In this document: positions 40,926 through 50,108 of the stretch, piece after piece | Layout: each line of letters opens with the position of its first letter | Numbering within the stretch: position 1 is the stretch's first letter | Source: Streptomyces sp. cf386 | GTDB taxonomy: Bacteria > Actinomycetota > Actinomycetes > Streptomycetales > Streptomycetaceae | NCBI RefSeq assembly: GCF_900103585.1 | Contig: NZ_FNHV01000003.1 | Coordinates: forward strand, 186,001 to 250,000 | Direction of reading: 5' to 3' | Length of the DNA stretch: 64,000 nucleotides | Notes under the pieces: model-generated | What the model saw: only the letters and a program-made list of their open reading frames with translations | The model's database searches: none | What the model was told of the DNA's origin: nothing | Made by a program: the position numbers and the translations under genes

Positions 40926-42239
40926 ATGGGAACGGCATGTACGTTCTCGCTCGTGCCCGCACCCAAGAAGACCGCCAGGCGCTCCCTGCTGGTCACTTCC
41001 GCCGTCCTGTCGTCCCTCGCACTGACCGCGCCCGTCTCCCATGCGGCCCCCGAGCCGTCACCGAGTACGAGCCCGTCGGCCACTCCCCCGGCGAACATGT
41101 CGACCGTGGGTGGCGAGCGGCTCGGACAGCCCGGCACGCAGGTGAATCTGGCGGGCGGAGTCCCCGTCCTGCCCAAGGACCTGACCGCCCGCTCCTGGGT
41201 CGTCGCCGACGCCGAGTCCGGCGAGGTGCTCGCCGCGCACAACGCGCACTGGCGGCTGGCGCCCGCGAGCACCATGAAGATGCTGTTCGCCGACACGGTG
41301 CTGCCGAAGTTCCCGAAGACCATGGAGCACGAGGTCGTCCCGTCCGATCTGGCGGACATCGGTGCCGGCTCCAGCATGGTCGGGATAAAGGAGGGCGAGA
41401 CGTACTCCGTCCACGACCTGTGGCTCGGGGTCTTCCTGCGCTCCGGCAACGACGCCGTGCACGTCCTGTCGAAGATGAACCAGGGGATCAAGAACACCGT
41501 CAAGGAGATGAACGAGCACGCCGAGGAGCTGCAGGCCCTCGACACGCACGCGATGTCCCCCGACGGTTACGACGAGCCGGGCCAGGTCTCGTCGGCGTAC
41601 GACCTCACCCTGATCGCCCGCTCCGGACTGCAGAAGAAGGACTTCCGCGAGTACTGCTCGACCGTCAGCGCCAAGTTCCCGGGCGAGACGAAGAAGAACA
41701 AGAAGGGCAAGTCGGTCCGCGAGACCTTCGAGATCCAGAACACCAACCGGCTGCTGGCCGGTGACAGCGACGTGCCCGTCTACCAGGGCATCGCGGGCGT
41801 CAAGAACGGCAACACCACGAACGCCGGCGCCACCTTCACCGGCGTGGCCGAACGGGGCGGCAAGGTGCTGCTCGTCACGGTCATGAACCCGGAGAAGAGC
41901 GAGCACAACGAGGTCTACAAGGAGACCGCGAGGCTCTTCGACTGGGGCTTCAAGGCGGCCGGCAAGGTCCAGCCGGTGGGTGAGCTGGTGCCGCCGAAGA
42001 GCGCGGCGCAGTCCAGCGCGCAGCCGGGCGCGAACGACTCCGGGGAGGCCGGTGGCAGCGGTGACGGCCAGGGATCCTCGAAGTCGGCGGTGGGTGCATC
42101 GGCCTCGGGCGGCTCGACCGGCGTCGGGGTCGCGCTCGGGATCACCGGCGGGGTGCTGGTGCTGCTCGCGGCGGGCGCGTTCCTGATCAACCGCCGCTGG
42201 CCGCTGCCCGACCTGGTGCGTCGTCGGGGCCGTTCCTGA
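40926..42239 (+). CDS. D-alanyl-D-alanine carboxypeptidase (peptidase S11, DD-carboxypeptidase)
   Basis: 437 residues. A signal peptide (ending about VSHA, residue 40) precedes the S11 domain. The SxxK motif is Ser115-Thr-Met-Lys118, the SGN motif is LRSGNDAVHVL, and the third motif, usually KTG, reads KNG (GVKNGNTTNAGATF). A C-terminal Ser/Gly linker leads to a membrane anchor (GVALGITGGVLVLLAAGAFLI) and a basic tail. It trims the terminal D-Ala of peptidoglycan stem peptides outside the membrane. ATG 40926 is weakly supported. The last 53 bases overlap the YihY gene on the other strand. Confidence 0.88.
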   Translation: MGTACTFSLVPAPKKTARRSLLVTSAVLSSLALTAPVSHAAPEPSPSTSPSATPPANMSTVGGERLGQPGTQVNLAGGVPVLPKDLTARSWVVADAESGEVLAAHNAHWRLAPASTMKMLFADTVLPKFPKTMEHEVVPSDLADIGAGSSMVGIKEGETYSVHDLWLGVFLRSGNDAVHVLSKMNQGIKNTVKEMNEHAEELQALDTHAMSPDGYDEPGQVSSAYDLTLIARSGLQKKDFREYCSTVSAKFPGETKKNKKGKSVRETFEIQNTNRLLAGDSDVPVYQGIAGVKNGNTTNAGATFTGVAERGGKVLLVTVMNPEKSEHNEVYKETARLFDWGFKAAGKVQPVGELVPPKSAAQSSAQPGANDSGEAGGSGDGQGSSKSAVGASASGGSTGVGVALGITGGVLVLLAAGAFLINRRWPLPDLVRRRGRS

Positions 42240-43143
42240 CGCCGGGTCCTTCGGACTCGCCGGCCGACTCCTCGGATTCGTCGGCGAGTTCGGTCTCCTT
42301 GCTCTGCGTCGCCGTCCAGGCGGCGCAGAACACGACCAGCTTCGCGGTGAAGTTGATCCACAGCAGCAGGGCGACCGGCACGCCGAACGCGCCGTACATG
42401 CTCTTCGTGGCCACGCCCTGCATATAGCCGCTGAGCAGCAGTTTCAGCAGTTCGAACCCGACCGCGCCGATCAGCGCGGCGACCACCAGCCGACGGCGCG
42501 GCGGCTCGACGCCGGGCAGCAGGGTCAGGACGTACAGCAGGAGCAGGAAGTCGGCGAGTACGGCGACGAGGAACGCGGCGACGCGCAGCAGGATCCCGCC
42601 CCAGCCGCCCTCGTCGATACCGAGCTGCCGGGTGATCCAGCCGACCATGGCGGACGCGGCCGTGGAGGCCGCGAACGTCACGAGCACGGCGCCACCGAAG
42701 CCGACCAGGATGCCCGCGTCCTTGGCCTTGCGCAGGACGGGGTTCTCCTCGTCGTCGGGCAGCTCCCACACGGCACGCAGACACTCGCGCATGTTGCCGA
42801 CCCAGCTGACGCCGGTGAACAGCAGGGTGACGCCGGCGATGAGACCGATGGTGCCGGCGTTCTGGACCAGGGCGTCGATGTTGAGCTGGTCGGCGATGCC
42901 GGGTACCTGGTCGGTGAGCTTGTCCTCCAGCTTGTCCTGCTGCTCCTGGCTGAGCGTCGAGGCGGCGATCGCGGCGGCCAGCGTCAGCAGGGGGAAGAGC
43001 GCGATGAAGCTGATGAAGGTCATCGCGGCGGCCAGCCGTGTCCACTTCACCCGGTCCAGGCGCTCGTACGACCGCCACGCGTGCGTGGCCATCAGCCGGG
43101 TCACCGCGGGCCCGACGCCGGGGAGTTTTTTCAGCCAGTCCAT
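42187..43143 (-). CDS. YihY/virulence factor BrkB-family membrane protein
   Basis: 318 residues from ATG 43143 with GGAGG about 13 bases upstream. Motifs AAMTFISFIALFPLLTLAAAI and MYGAFGVPVALLLWINFTAKLVVFCAAW are typical of YihY. Six transmembrane segments lie between about residues 38 and 280; a charged Ser/Glu tail follows. Family function is unknown, possibly transport or flipping of lipid-linked material. The GtrA gene overlaps its start by 13 bases, so it belongs to the PAP2-UbiA-GtrA unit. Confidence 0.87.
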   Translation of the reverse strand: MDWLKKLPGVGPAVTRLMATHAWRSYERLDRVKWTRLAAAMTFISFIALFPLLTLAAAIAASTLSQEQQDKLEDKLTDQVPGIADQLNIDALVQNAGTIGLIAGVTLLFTGVSWVGNMRECLRAVWELPDDEENPVLRKAKDAGILVGFGGAVLVTFAASTAASAMVGWITRQLGIDEGGWGGILLRVAAFLVAVLADFLLLLYVLTLLPGVEPPRRRLVVAALIGAVGFELLKLLLSGYMQGVATKSMYGAFGVPVALLLWINFTAKLVVFCAAWTATQSKETELADESEESAGESEGPGVRNGPDDAPGRAAASGG

Positions 43144-43598
43144 GATCCGACTCTGCCCTCCGTTCGGAAGACCAATGTCCGGGTGCCCCAAAACCTCAGG
43201 ACAGTAGCCAGCGCCATACCGATTCCGGCTCCGGAGACGGTGTCCGCACGCTGGGAGGTGAGGCCGAGGCCGTAGTGGCTCACGGTGAGACACAGCAGCT
43301 GTACGGCAGCCCCGGCGACGTTCACCGCGAGGAAGACGGCGCAGGGGCGCAGGCCCCTCGGCTGCGTGTGGCGATAGGTGCCGAGGGCGTTCCCGGCGTA
43401 GGCGACCGCACATCCGGCGACGAAGGAGAGCGCCTTGGCGGTGAGGGGGTCGAGGGCGGCGGGGCCGCGGAGACAGGTGAAGAGGGCGAGGTCCACGGCG
43501 TAGGCGAGCAGACCGACGGTGGCGAAGCCGAGGAGTTCGCGGCGGGTGGCTGTCGGGCCGGTGGTTGTCGGGCCGGTGCTCCCCCGGCTGCGCCACAC
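43131..43598 (-). CDS. GtrA-family membrane protein, candidate polyprenyl-phospho-arabinose flippase
   Basis: 155 residues from GTG 43598 (start uncertain, with a short direct repeat just upstream). It has four transmembrane helices. Motifs ELLGFATVGLLAYAVDLALF and NALGTYRHTQ, then FLAVNVAGAAVQLLCLTVSHYGLG and MALATVLRFWGTRTLVF, match GtrA. The ending R-F-W-x-T-R-x-x-V-F is diagnostic. In M. tuberculosis a GtrA protein (Rv3789) is encoded next to dprE1, and a role in decaprenyl-phospho-arabinose flipping was proposed. The same set of genes surrounds it here. It overlaps YihY by 13 bases and lies 45 bases after UbiA. Confidence 0.85.
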   Translation of the reverse strand: MWRSRGSTGPTTTGPTATRRELLGFATVGLLAYAVDLALFTCLRGPAALDPLTAKALSFVAGCAVAYAGNALGTYRHTQPRGLRPCAVFLAVNVAGAAVQLLCLTVSHYGLGLTSQRADTVSGAGIGMALATVLRFWGTRTLVFRTEGRVGSWTG

Positions 43599-43642
43599 GC
43601 GCGTGCCGACCCCCCTCCCCCAGCTCCGCCACACGGGCGCGC

Positions 43643-44635
43643 CTACCAATTGGCCACCGCCAACCCGTACATCGCGAGCCACACCACCCCGATGACGGCG
43701 AGCGCGCGGTCGCGCAGAACGACGTCCTCGGGTTCGCCCGCCGTGCCGCGGTCGGCGAAGACGGCGTAGCGCAGGATCGCGAGGATGAAGGCGACCATGG
43801 ACAGCTGGCGCCAGGGCAGCATGCCGGTGTGCGGGACGCCGCCCTCCTCCATGGCCCACAGGCAGTATCCGAGGACGGCGACCCCGGCCGCCAGCTGCCA
43901 GACGAAGCGCAGATAGCCGGTGGTGTACTCGGTGAGCAACGCGCGCGTGGCGCCCGCCTTCCCGGCCATCTGCACGGCCTCGGAGTAGCGCTTGGCCGAC
44001 ACCATGAACAGCGCCCCGAACCCGGTCGTGATCAGGAACCAGCGCGACAGGGGGATGCCGAGGGCGAGCCCGCCGACCATCGCGCGCATCAGGAACCCGG
44101 TCGTGACGACGGCGAGGTCGACGACCAGGACGTGCTTGAGGCTGACGCAGTACGCCAGTTGCATGCCGATGTACGCCGCGAGCAGGGCCGCGACGGCGGG
44201 CGAGGTCAGCCAGGCCGCTACGGCCGGCGCGAGGACGGCGAGAGCGCCTCCGACGACGTACGCGACGGGCACGGGCACCTGTCCGGCGGCGACCGGGCGG
44301 CGACGCTTGGTGGGGTGGGCGCGGTCGGCCTCGACGTCGCGGGCGTCGTTGATCAGATAGACGGCGGCGGCACAGGCGGTGAAGAGGGCGAAGACGAGCG
44401 CGAGTTGGGTCAGGGCGTGGATCGAGAAGAGTCGGCCGGCGGCGGCCGGGGCGGCGATGACCAGGATGTTCTTGACCCACTGCTTGGGGCGCGCCGTCCT
44501 GAGGAGGCCGTTCAGAAGTGCGGGGAGGCCGCCTCTGCGGGGTGGTGGCACGGCCTGCCGTGGGGGCGTGCGCTGCTCGTGGAGCGCCGCCGGCCCGGTC
44601 TGGGCGGCACTCGTGGCGGGCGCGATCTCAGGCAT
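43643..44635 (-). CDS. ubiA: Decaprenyl-phosphate phosphoribosyltransferase-like protein (UbiA family)
   Basis: 330 residues. A polar N-terminal 45 residues precede about nine transmembrane helices. The first Asp-rich motif, YLINDARDVEADRAHPTKRRRPVAAG, closely fits the M. tuberculosis Rv3806c type (NDxRDxxxDxxHPxK). The second conserved motif is VSAKRYSEA in a loop. Such enzymes join PRPP to polyprenyl phosphate to give 5-phosphoribosyl-1-phosphoryl-polyprenol. The start ATG 44635 overlaps the PAP2 stop by eight bases. The rest of the pathway lies next to it. Confidence 0.88.
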   Translation of the reverse strand: MPEIAPATSAAQTGPAALHEQRTPPRQAVPPPRRGGLPALLNGLLRTARPKQWVKNILVIAAPAAAGRLFSIHALTQLALVFALFTACAAAVYLINDARDVEADRAHPTKRRRPVAAGQVPVPVAYVVGGALAVLAPAVAAWLTSPAVAALLAAYIGMQLAYCVSLKHVLVVDLAVVTTGFLMRAMVGGLALGIPLSRWFLITTGFGALFMVSAKRYSEAVQMAGKAGATRALLTEYTTGYLRFVWQLAAGVAVLGYCLWAMEEGGVPHTGMLPWRQLSMVAFILAILRYAVFADRGTAGEPEDVVLRDRALAVIGVVWLAMYGLAVANW

Positions 44636-45164
44636 GGGCGCCCCCTCTCCTCATCCAGCCCGCCCCTGCGCACGCCGCCAGCGCCCCCAGGGCCGCGCCT
44701 GCCGCCACGTCCGAGGGGTAGTGCACGCCGACGACCAGGCGCGACACGCACATCGCGGCGGCCAGCGGAGGGATCGCGTACGCGCCGAGCGCACCGTAGG
44801 CGACGGCTGCCGCCGCGGCGGAGGTCGCGTGGGAGCTCGGGAAGGAGTGCCGGCCGGCGGTCCGCACAAGGGGCTCGACATGCGCCGGACGTGGGCGGCG
44901 CACCACCCTTTTCACCGCCATGCTGACGAGGTGCGCACCCGCGGTGAGCGCCGTGCCCCGCAACCAGGCGCCGCGCCGCCCACCGTCCACGGCGGCCCCC
45001 GCGAGACCCGCCGCCAGCCACAGCGCGCCGTGCTCGCCGGCCCAGGAGAGGGCTCGCGCGGCGGAGGCGACGCGTGGATCACGGCCGCGGGCATGGAACG
45101 CCGAAAGGATGCGGCAGTCCGCGCCCCGAAGGGTTCGGTGGTCCTTGTCGTCGAGGTGGTCCAT
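44628..45164 (-). CDS. PAP2-family phosphatase, candidate phosphoribosyl-phosphoryl-polyprenol phosphatase
   Basis: 178 residues. The three PAP2 motifs are present: KRVVRRPRP, FPSSHATSAAA and SRLVVGVHYPSDVAAG. Four to five hydrophobic helices place it in the membrane. In mycobacteria the corresponding gene (Rv3807c) lies next to ubiA and was proposed to remove the 5-phosphate before epimerisation. The overlap with UbiA supports the same role here. ATG 45164 has only a weak ribosome site. Confidence 0.85.
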   Translation of the reverse strand: MDHLDDKDHRTLRGADCRILSAFHARGRDPRVASAARALSWAGEHGALWLAAGLAGAAVDGGRRGAWLRGTALTAGAHLVSMAVKRVVRRPRPAHVEPLVRTAGRHSFPSSHATSAAAAAVAYGALGAYAIPPLAAAMCVSRLVVGVHYPSDVAAGAALGALAACAGAGWMRRGGAHA

Positions 45165-45297
45165 GTGGACTCACTGTTCACGTCACCGACGCAAGAACTA
45201 CGGCAATATTGAACGACATCCCATTAATCACCCATTTCGGGGAGAACCTGAATGTTTCATAACTAACCGCCCGTAAATGGGCGCTACGGTCGCCGAC
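45165..45297. promoter_or_regulatory. AT-rich divergent promoter region of the polyprenyl-phospho-arabinose locus
   Basis: 133 bases between the PAP2 and DprE1 starts, clearly poorer in G+C than any flanking gene (stretches such as CAATATTGAA and CATTAATCACC). TACGGT at 45285-45290 ends seven bases before ATG 45298 and is a good -10 for a leaderless DprE1 transcript. CGCCC-GTAAAT-GGGCG at 45269-45284 is a short inverted repeat next to it. The minus-strand promoter cannot be placed exactly. Confidence 0.6.
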
Positions 45298-46653
45298 ATG
45301 CCTGCCGACACCGTCTCCGTCACGGGATGGGGCCGCACCGCCCCCACCACCGCCCGTCTGATCCGCCCACGGACGTACGAGGAGGCCGCTGCTGCCGTCC
45401 GGGGCTGCGGGGCCCGCGGAGGCATCCCCAGGGGCCTGGGGCGGGCGTACGGGGATGCGGCGCAGAACGCCGGGGGCGCGGTGTTCGACATGACGGGCCT
45501 GGACCGCATCCACGCCATCGACGCCGACGGCGGCACCGTGCTGTGCGACGCGGGGGTCTCGCTGCACCGGCTGATGGAGGTGTTGCTCCCGCTCGGCTGG
45601 TTCGTGCCGGTGACGCCCGGCACCCGCTATGTGACGGTCGGCGGCGCGATCGGAGCCGACATCCACGGCAAGAACCACCACGTCTCGGGTTCCTTCTCCC
45701 GCCATGTCCTGTCGCTGGAACTGCTGACCGCCGACGGCGAGATCCGCAGGGTCCGGCGCGGGACGCCCCTGTTCGACGCGACCACCGGCGGCATGGGCCT
45801 GACCGGCGTGATCCTGACCGCGACGGTCCAACTCCAGCCGGTGGAGACCTCGCTGATGTCGGTCGACACGGAGCGCGCGCGGGACCTCGACGACCTGATG
45901 GCCCGCCTGGTCGCCACCGACGACCACTACCGCTACTCGGTCGCGTGGATCGACCTGCTGGCACACGGCGCGGCGACCGGGCGGGCGGTCCTCACCCGCG
46001 GCGACCACGCGCCCCTGGAGGCGCTGCGCGAAAGCACGCGCGCGCGTAGGGACCCGCTCGCCTTCCGCCCCTCCCACCTGCCGGCCGCGCCCGCCTTCCT
46101 CCCGGAAGGCCTGCTGAGCCGCCGTACCGTGAGCTGGTTCAACGAGCTCTGGTACCGCAAGGCCCCACGCGCGCGTACCGGCGAACTGCAGAAGCTCGCC
46201 ACCTTCTTCCACCCGCTGGACGGCGTCCCCCACTGGAACCGGATCTACGGCCAAGGCGGCTTCGTGCAGTACCAGTTCGTCGTCGGACGCGGCCAGGAGG
46301 AGACGCTGCGCCGGATCGTGCTGCGCATCTCCGAGCACCGCTGCCCGTCCTTCCTGGCTGTCCTCAAGCGCTTCGGGGACGCCGACCCCGGCTGGCTCTC
46401 CTTCCCCGTACCCGGCTGGACGCTGGCCCTGGACATTCCGGCCGCCCTCCCCGGCCTCGCCGCCCTCCTCGACGCGCTGGACGAGGAGGTGGCCACGGCC
46501 GGCGGACGCGTCTACCTCGCCAAGGACTCCCGGCTGCGGCCCGAGCTGCTCGCCGCGATGTACCCACGCCTGACCGACTTCCGCGCCCTGCGCGCCGAGA
46601 TCGACCCACGCGGCGTGTTCGTGTCGGACCTGGCCCGCCGCCTCGGCCTGTAG
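45298..46653 (+). CDS. dprE1: Decaprenylphospho-beta-D-ribofuranose 2-oxidase-like FAD oxidoreductase (DprE1)
   Basis: 451 residues. The FAD-binding PCMH domain includes GRAYGDAAQNAGG and GAIGADIHGKNHHVSGSF, matching the mycobacterial DIHGKNHH region. The substrate-binding part has SFLAVLKRFG, SFPVPGWTLALDIP and YLAKDSR, the last with the conserved Lys (Lys409, equivalent to Lys418 in M. tuberculosis). Ala377 stands where M. tuberculosis has Cys387, the residue attacked by benzothiazinones. It would oxidise the 2-hydroxyl of polyprenyl-phospho-ribose, with DprE2 reducing it to arabinose. An ATG at 45277 is possible, but 45298 fits a leaderless start. Confidence 0.9.
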   Translation: MPADTVSVTGWGRTAPTTARLIRPRTYEEAAAAVRGCGARGGIPRGLGRAYGDAAQNAGGAVFDMTGLDRIHAIDADGGTVLCDAGVSLHRLMEVLLPLGWFVPVTPGTRYVTVGGAIGADIHGKNHHVSGSFSRHVLSLELLTADGEIRRVRRGTPLFDATTGGMGLTGVILTATVQLQPVETSLMSVDTERARDLDDLMARLVATDDHYRYSVAWIDLLAHGAATGRAVLTRGDHAPLEALRESTRARRDPLAFRPSHLPAAPAFLPEGLLSRRTVSWFNELWYRKAPRARTGELQKLATFFHPLDGVPHWNRIYGQGGFVQYQFVVGRGQEETLRRIVLRISEHRCPSFLAVLKRFGDADPGWLSFPVPGWTLALDIPAALPGLAALLDALDEEVATAGGRVYLAKDSRLRPELLAAMYPRLTDFRALRAEIDPRGVFVSDLARRLGL

Positions 46654-46685
46654 AACCCGCCCGCCCAGCCCTTAGCCCCCGCCAT

Positions 46686-46753
46686 CAGATCCCTCGGACT
46701 CTCGGATCTCTCGAACTCTCAGATCTCTCGGACTCTTCAGATCTCTAGGAGTT
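46686..46753 (+). repeat. 17-base tandem repeat in the dprE1-dprE2 gap, last unit carrying the ribosome site
   Basis: Units at 46686-46702, 46703-46719 and 46720-46736 follow CRGATCYCTCGRACTCT; a fourth, degenerate copy (46738-46753) ends in AGGAGTT, which is the ribosome site of dprE2. It fills two thirds of the 103-base gap. Confidence 0.75.
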
Positions 46754-46756
46754 GTC

Positions 46757-47512
46757 GTGAAGGACGCCTTCGGCATCCCCCAGTCCCTGCTCGTCCTCGG
46801 CGGTACGTCCGAGATCGCGCTGGCCACCGTGCGCCGCCTGATCGCGCGCCGTACCCGCACCGTCTGGCTGGCGGGCCGCCCGTCACCCGCCCTGGAGCGG
46901 TCCGCGGCCGATCTGCGCGCCCTGGGAGCCGATGTGCGCACCGTGGCCTTCGACGCGCTGGACCCCGAGTCCCACGAGACGGTGCTCGGCAAGGTCTTCG
47001 CGGAGGGCGACATCGACATGGTGCTGCTCGCCTTCGGAGTCCTCGGCGACCAGGCACGCGACGAGCGCCGGCCGCTGGACGCCGTGCGGGTCGCCCAGAC
47101 CAACTACACGGGCGCCGTGTCGGCGAGCCTGGTCAGCGCGAGCGCCCTCCAGTCCCAGGGCCACGGCTCGCTCGTCGTGCTCTCCTCCGTCGCCGGCGAG
47201 CGCGCCCGCCGCGCCAACTTCATCTACGGCTCCAGCAAGGCCGGCCTCGACGCCTTCTGCCAGGGCCTGGGCGACGCGCTGCACGGCACCGGCGTCCACG
47301 TCATGGTCGTACGCCCCGGATTCGTACGGTCGAAAATGACCGTAGGTCTGGAGGAGACCCCACTCGCGACCACCCCCGAGGCGGTCGCGACGGCGATCGA
47401 ACTGGGCCTGCGCCGACGCTCGGAGACGGTGTGGGTGCCGGGCGCGCTCCGGCTGGTGATGTCGGCACTGCGGCACGTGCCGCGGGCGGCGTTCCGCCGC
47501 CTACCGATCTAG
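46757..47512 (+). CDS. dprE2: Decaprenylphospho-beta-D-erythro-pentofuranosid-2-ulose 2-reductase-like SDR (DprE2)
   Basis: 251 residues from GTG 46757 with AGGAG six bases upstream. The NAD(P) motif is LLVLGGTSEIALATVRRL, of the GGTSEI type seen in mycobacterial DprE2. The catalytic residues are Ser in VLSSVAG and Tyr-Lys in FIYGSSKAGLDAF. RPGFVRSKMT follows. It should reduce the 2-keto intermediate made by DprE1 to polyprenyl-phospho-arabinose. Same transcription unit as dprE1, with a tandem repeat between. A hairpin element follows 17 bases after the stop. Confidence 0.88.
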   Translation: MKDAFGIPQSLLVLGGTSEIALATVRRLIARRTRTVWLAGRPSPALERSAADLRALGADVRTVAFDALDPESHETVLGKVFAEGDIDMVLLAFGVLGDQARDERRPLDAVRVAQTNYTGAVSASLVSASALQSQGHGSLVVLSSVAGERARRANFIYGSSKAGLDAFCQGLGDALHGTGVHVMVVRPGFVRSKMTVGLEETPLATTPEAVATAIELGLRRRSETVWVPGALRLVMSALRHVPRAAFRRLPI

Positions 47513-47528
47513 GGACGGCGTTGCGGTA

Positions 47529-47545
47529 GCGCCCCAAAGGGGCGC
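47529..47545 (+). terminator. GCGCCCC-AAA-GGGGCGC hairpin after dprE2
   Basis: Perfect 7-base-pair stem with an AAA loop, 17 bases after the dprE2 stop, forming the left end of the dispersed element. It lies between converging genes and could end both transcripts. Confidence 0.6.
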
Positions 47546-47580
47546 GGGGAACTGCGCGACCAGCCACAACGGGCGCCGCA
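47529..47580 (+). repeat. Dispersed Streptomyces intergenic element, copy B
   Basis: Begins with the hairpin, then GGGGCGCGGGG, GCGCGACCAGCC and CAACGGGCGCCGCA. It has the same blocks in the same order and direction as copy A at 21140-21207. It sits between dprE2 and the 2H-phosphoesterase gene. Confidence 0.65.
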
Positions 47581-47632
47581 GACGACCGACAACACGCGCG
47601 GCACCTCCGTAGTCGCGACCAAACCGGCGGAG

Positions 47633-48211
47633 CTAACTCGCGGGGATGGACCCACGCTCCGCATGCCCCGGCTGCGGCGGCACCACCGACCCCCCGAAGG
47701 CGAAGTCCCTCAGCTTGCGCCACACGCCGTCGGCGCCCTGTTCGTAGAGGGCGAAACCGGTGCAGGGCCAGCCGGCCTCGTAGTCGGCGAGTTCCTCGAA
47801 GGCGCGGTCCATCGACGCGTCGTCGATGCCGTGCGCGACCGTGACGTGCGGGTGGTACGGGAACTGCAGTTCGCGCGCCACGGGCCCGGAGGCGTCGCGG
47901 ACCTGCTTCTGCAACCAGGTGCAGGCTTCGGCGCCCTCGACGACCTGGACGAAGACGACCGGCGAGAGGGGCCGGAAGGTGCCGGTGCCGGACAGCCGCA
48001 TCGGGAAGGGGCGGCCGGCCGCCGCGACCTCGACGAGATGCACCTCGATCGCGGGCAGTGACGCGGAGTCGACCTCTGTCGGCGGCAGCAGCGTGACATG
48101 CGTGGGAATGCCGTGAGCCGCGGCGTCGCCGAAGCCCGCGCGCCGCTCCTGGAGCAGGCTGCCGTGAGGCTCCGGGACCGCGATCGACACACCGATCGTT
48201 ACGGTCCCCAC
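47633..48211 (-). CDS. 2'-5' RNA ligase family (2H phosphoesterase) protein
   Basis: About 192 residues. Two HxT motifs, THVTLLPP and HPHVTVAHG, about 85 residues apart, define the 2H phosphoesterase fold. The family cuts or joins 2'-5' linkages or cyclic phosphates in RNA; the substrate here is unknown. GTG 48211 has AGGAG five bases upstream and is preferred to ATG 48229, which lacks a site. A Pro/Gly-rich tail ends the protein. Confidence 0.82.
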   Translation of the reverse strand: MGTVTIGVSIAVPEPHGSLLQERRAGFGDAAAHGIPTHVTLLPPTEVDSASLPAIEVHLVEVAAAGRPFPMRLSGTGTFRPLSPVVFVQVVEGAEACTWLQKQVRDASGPVARELQFPYHPHVTVAHGIDDASMDRAFEELADYEAGWPCTGFALYEQGADGVWRKLRDFAFGGSVVPPQPGHAERGSIPAS

Positions 48212-48393
48212 GTCGTCTCCTGTCGTCATGTCGGTGGGCTCGTGCCCGGTTGGTAAGCGTGAGTGACCGCCGATGCGGCCACTCGGCTATCGACTGTACG
48301 GCCACGGCTGTGCTGCGGGCAGGCGCAACCGTAGTGATGTGCAGCGCTATGCGGTGGTACGGCCGTGTTCCAGCCGTGTGCCGTGGTGCGGGC

Positions 48394-50094
<1,701 letters not shown>

Positions 50095-50108
<14 letters not shown>

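Noticed and set aside
42187..42239. Overlap of the carboxypeptidase and YihY genes as evidence of a wrong end
   Set aside because: Both C-termini fit their families; convergent 30-50-base overlaps also occur at 25581-25612 and 59179-59210 in this window.
45178..45231. Possible 17-codon leader peptide (GTG ATT AAT ...) before the PAP2 gene
   Set aside because: Its codons (ATT, AAT, GTA, CTT) are unlike real genes in this genome. The region is better explained as an AT-rich promoter.
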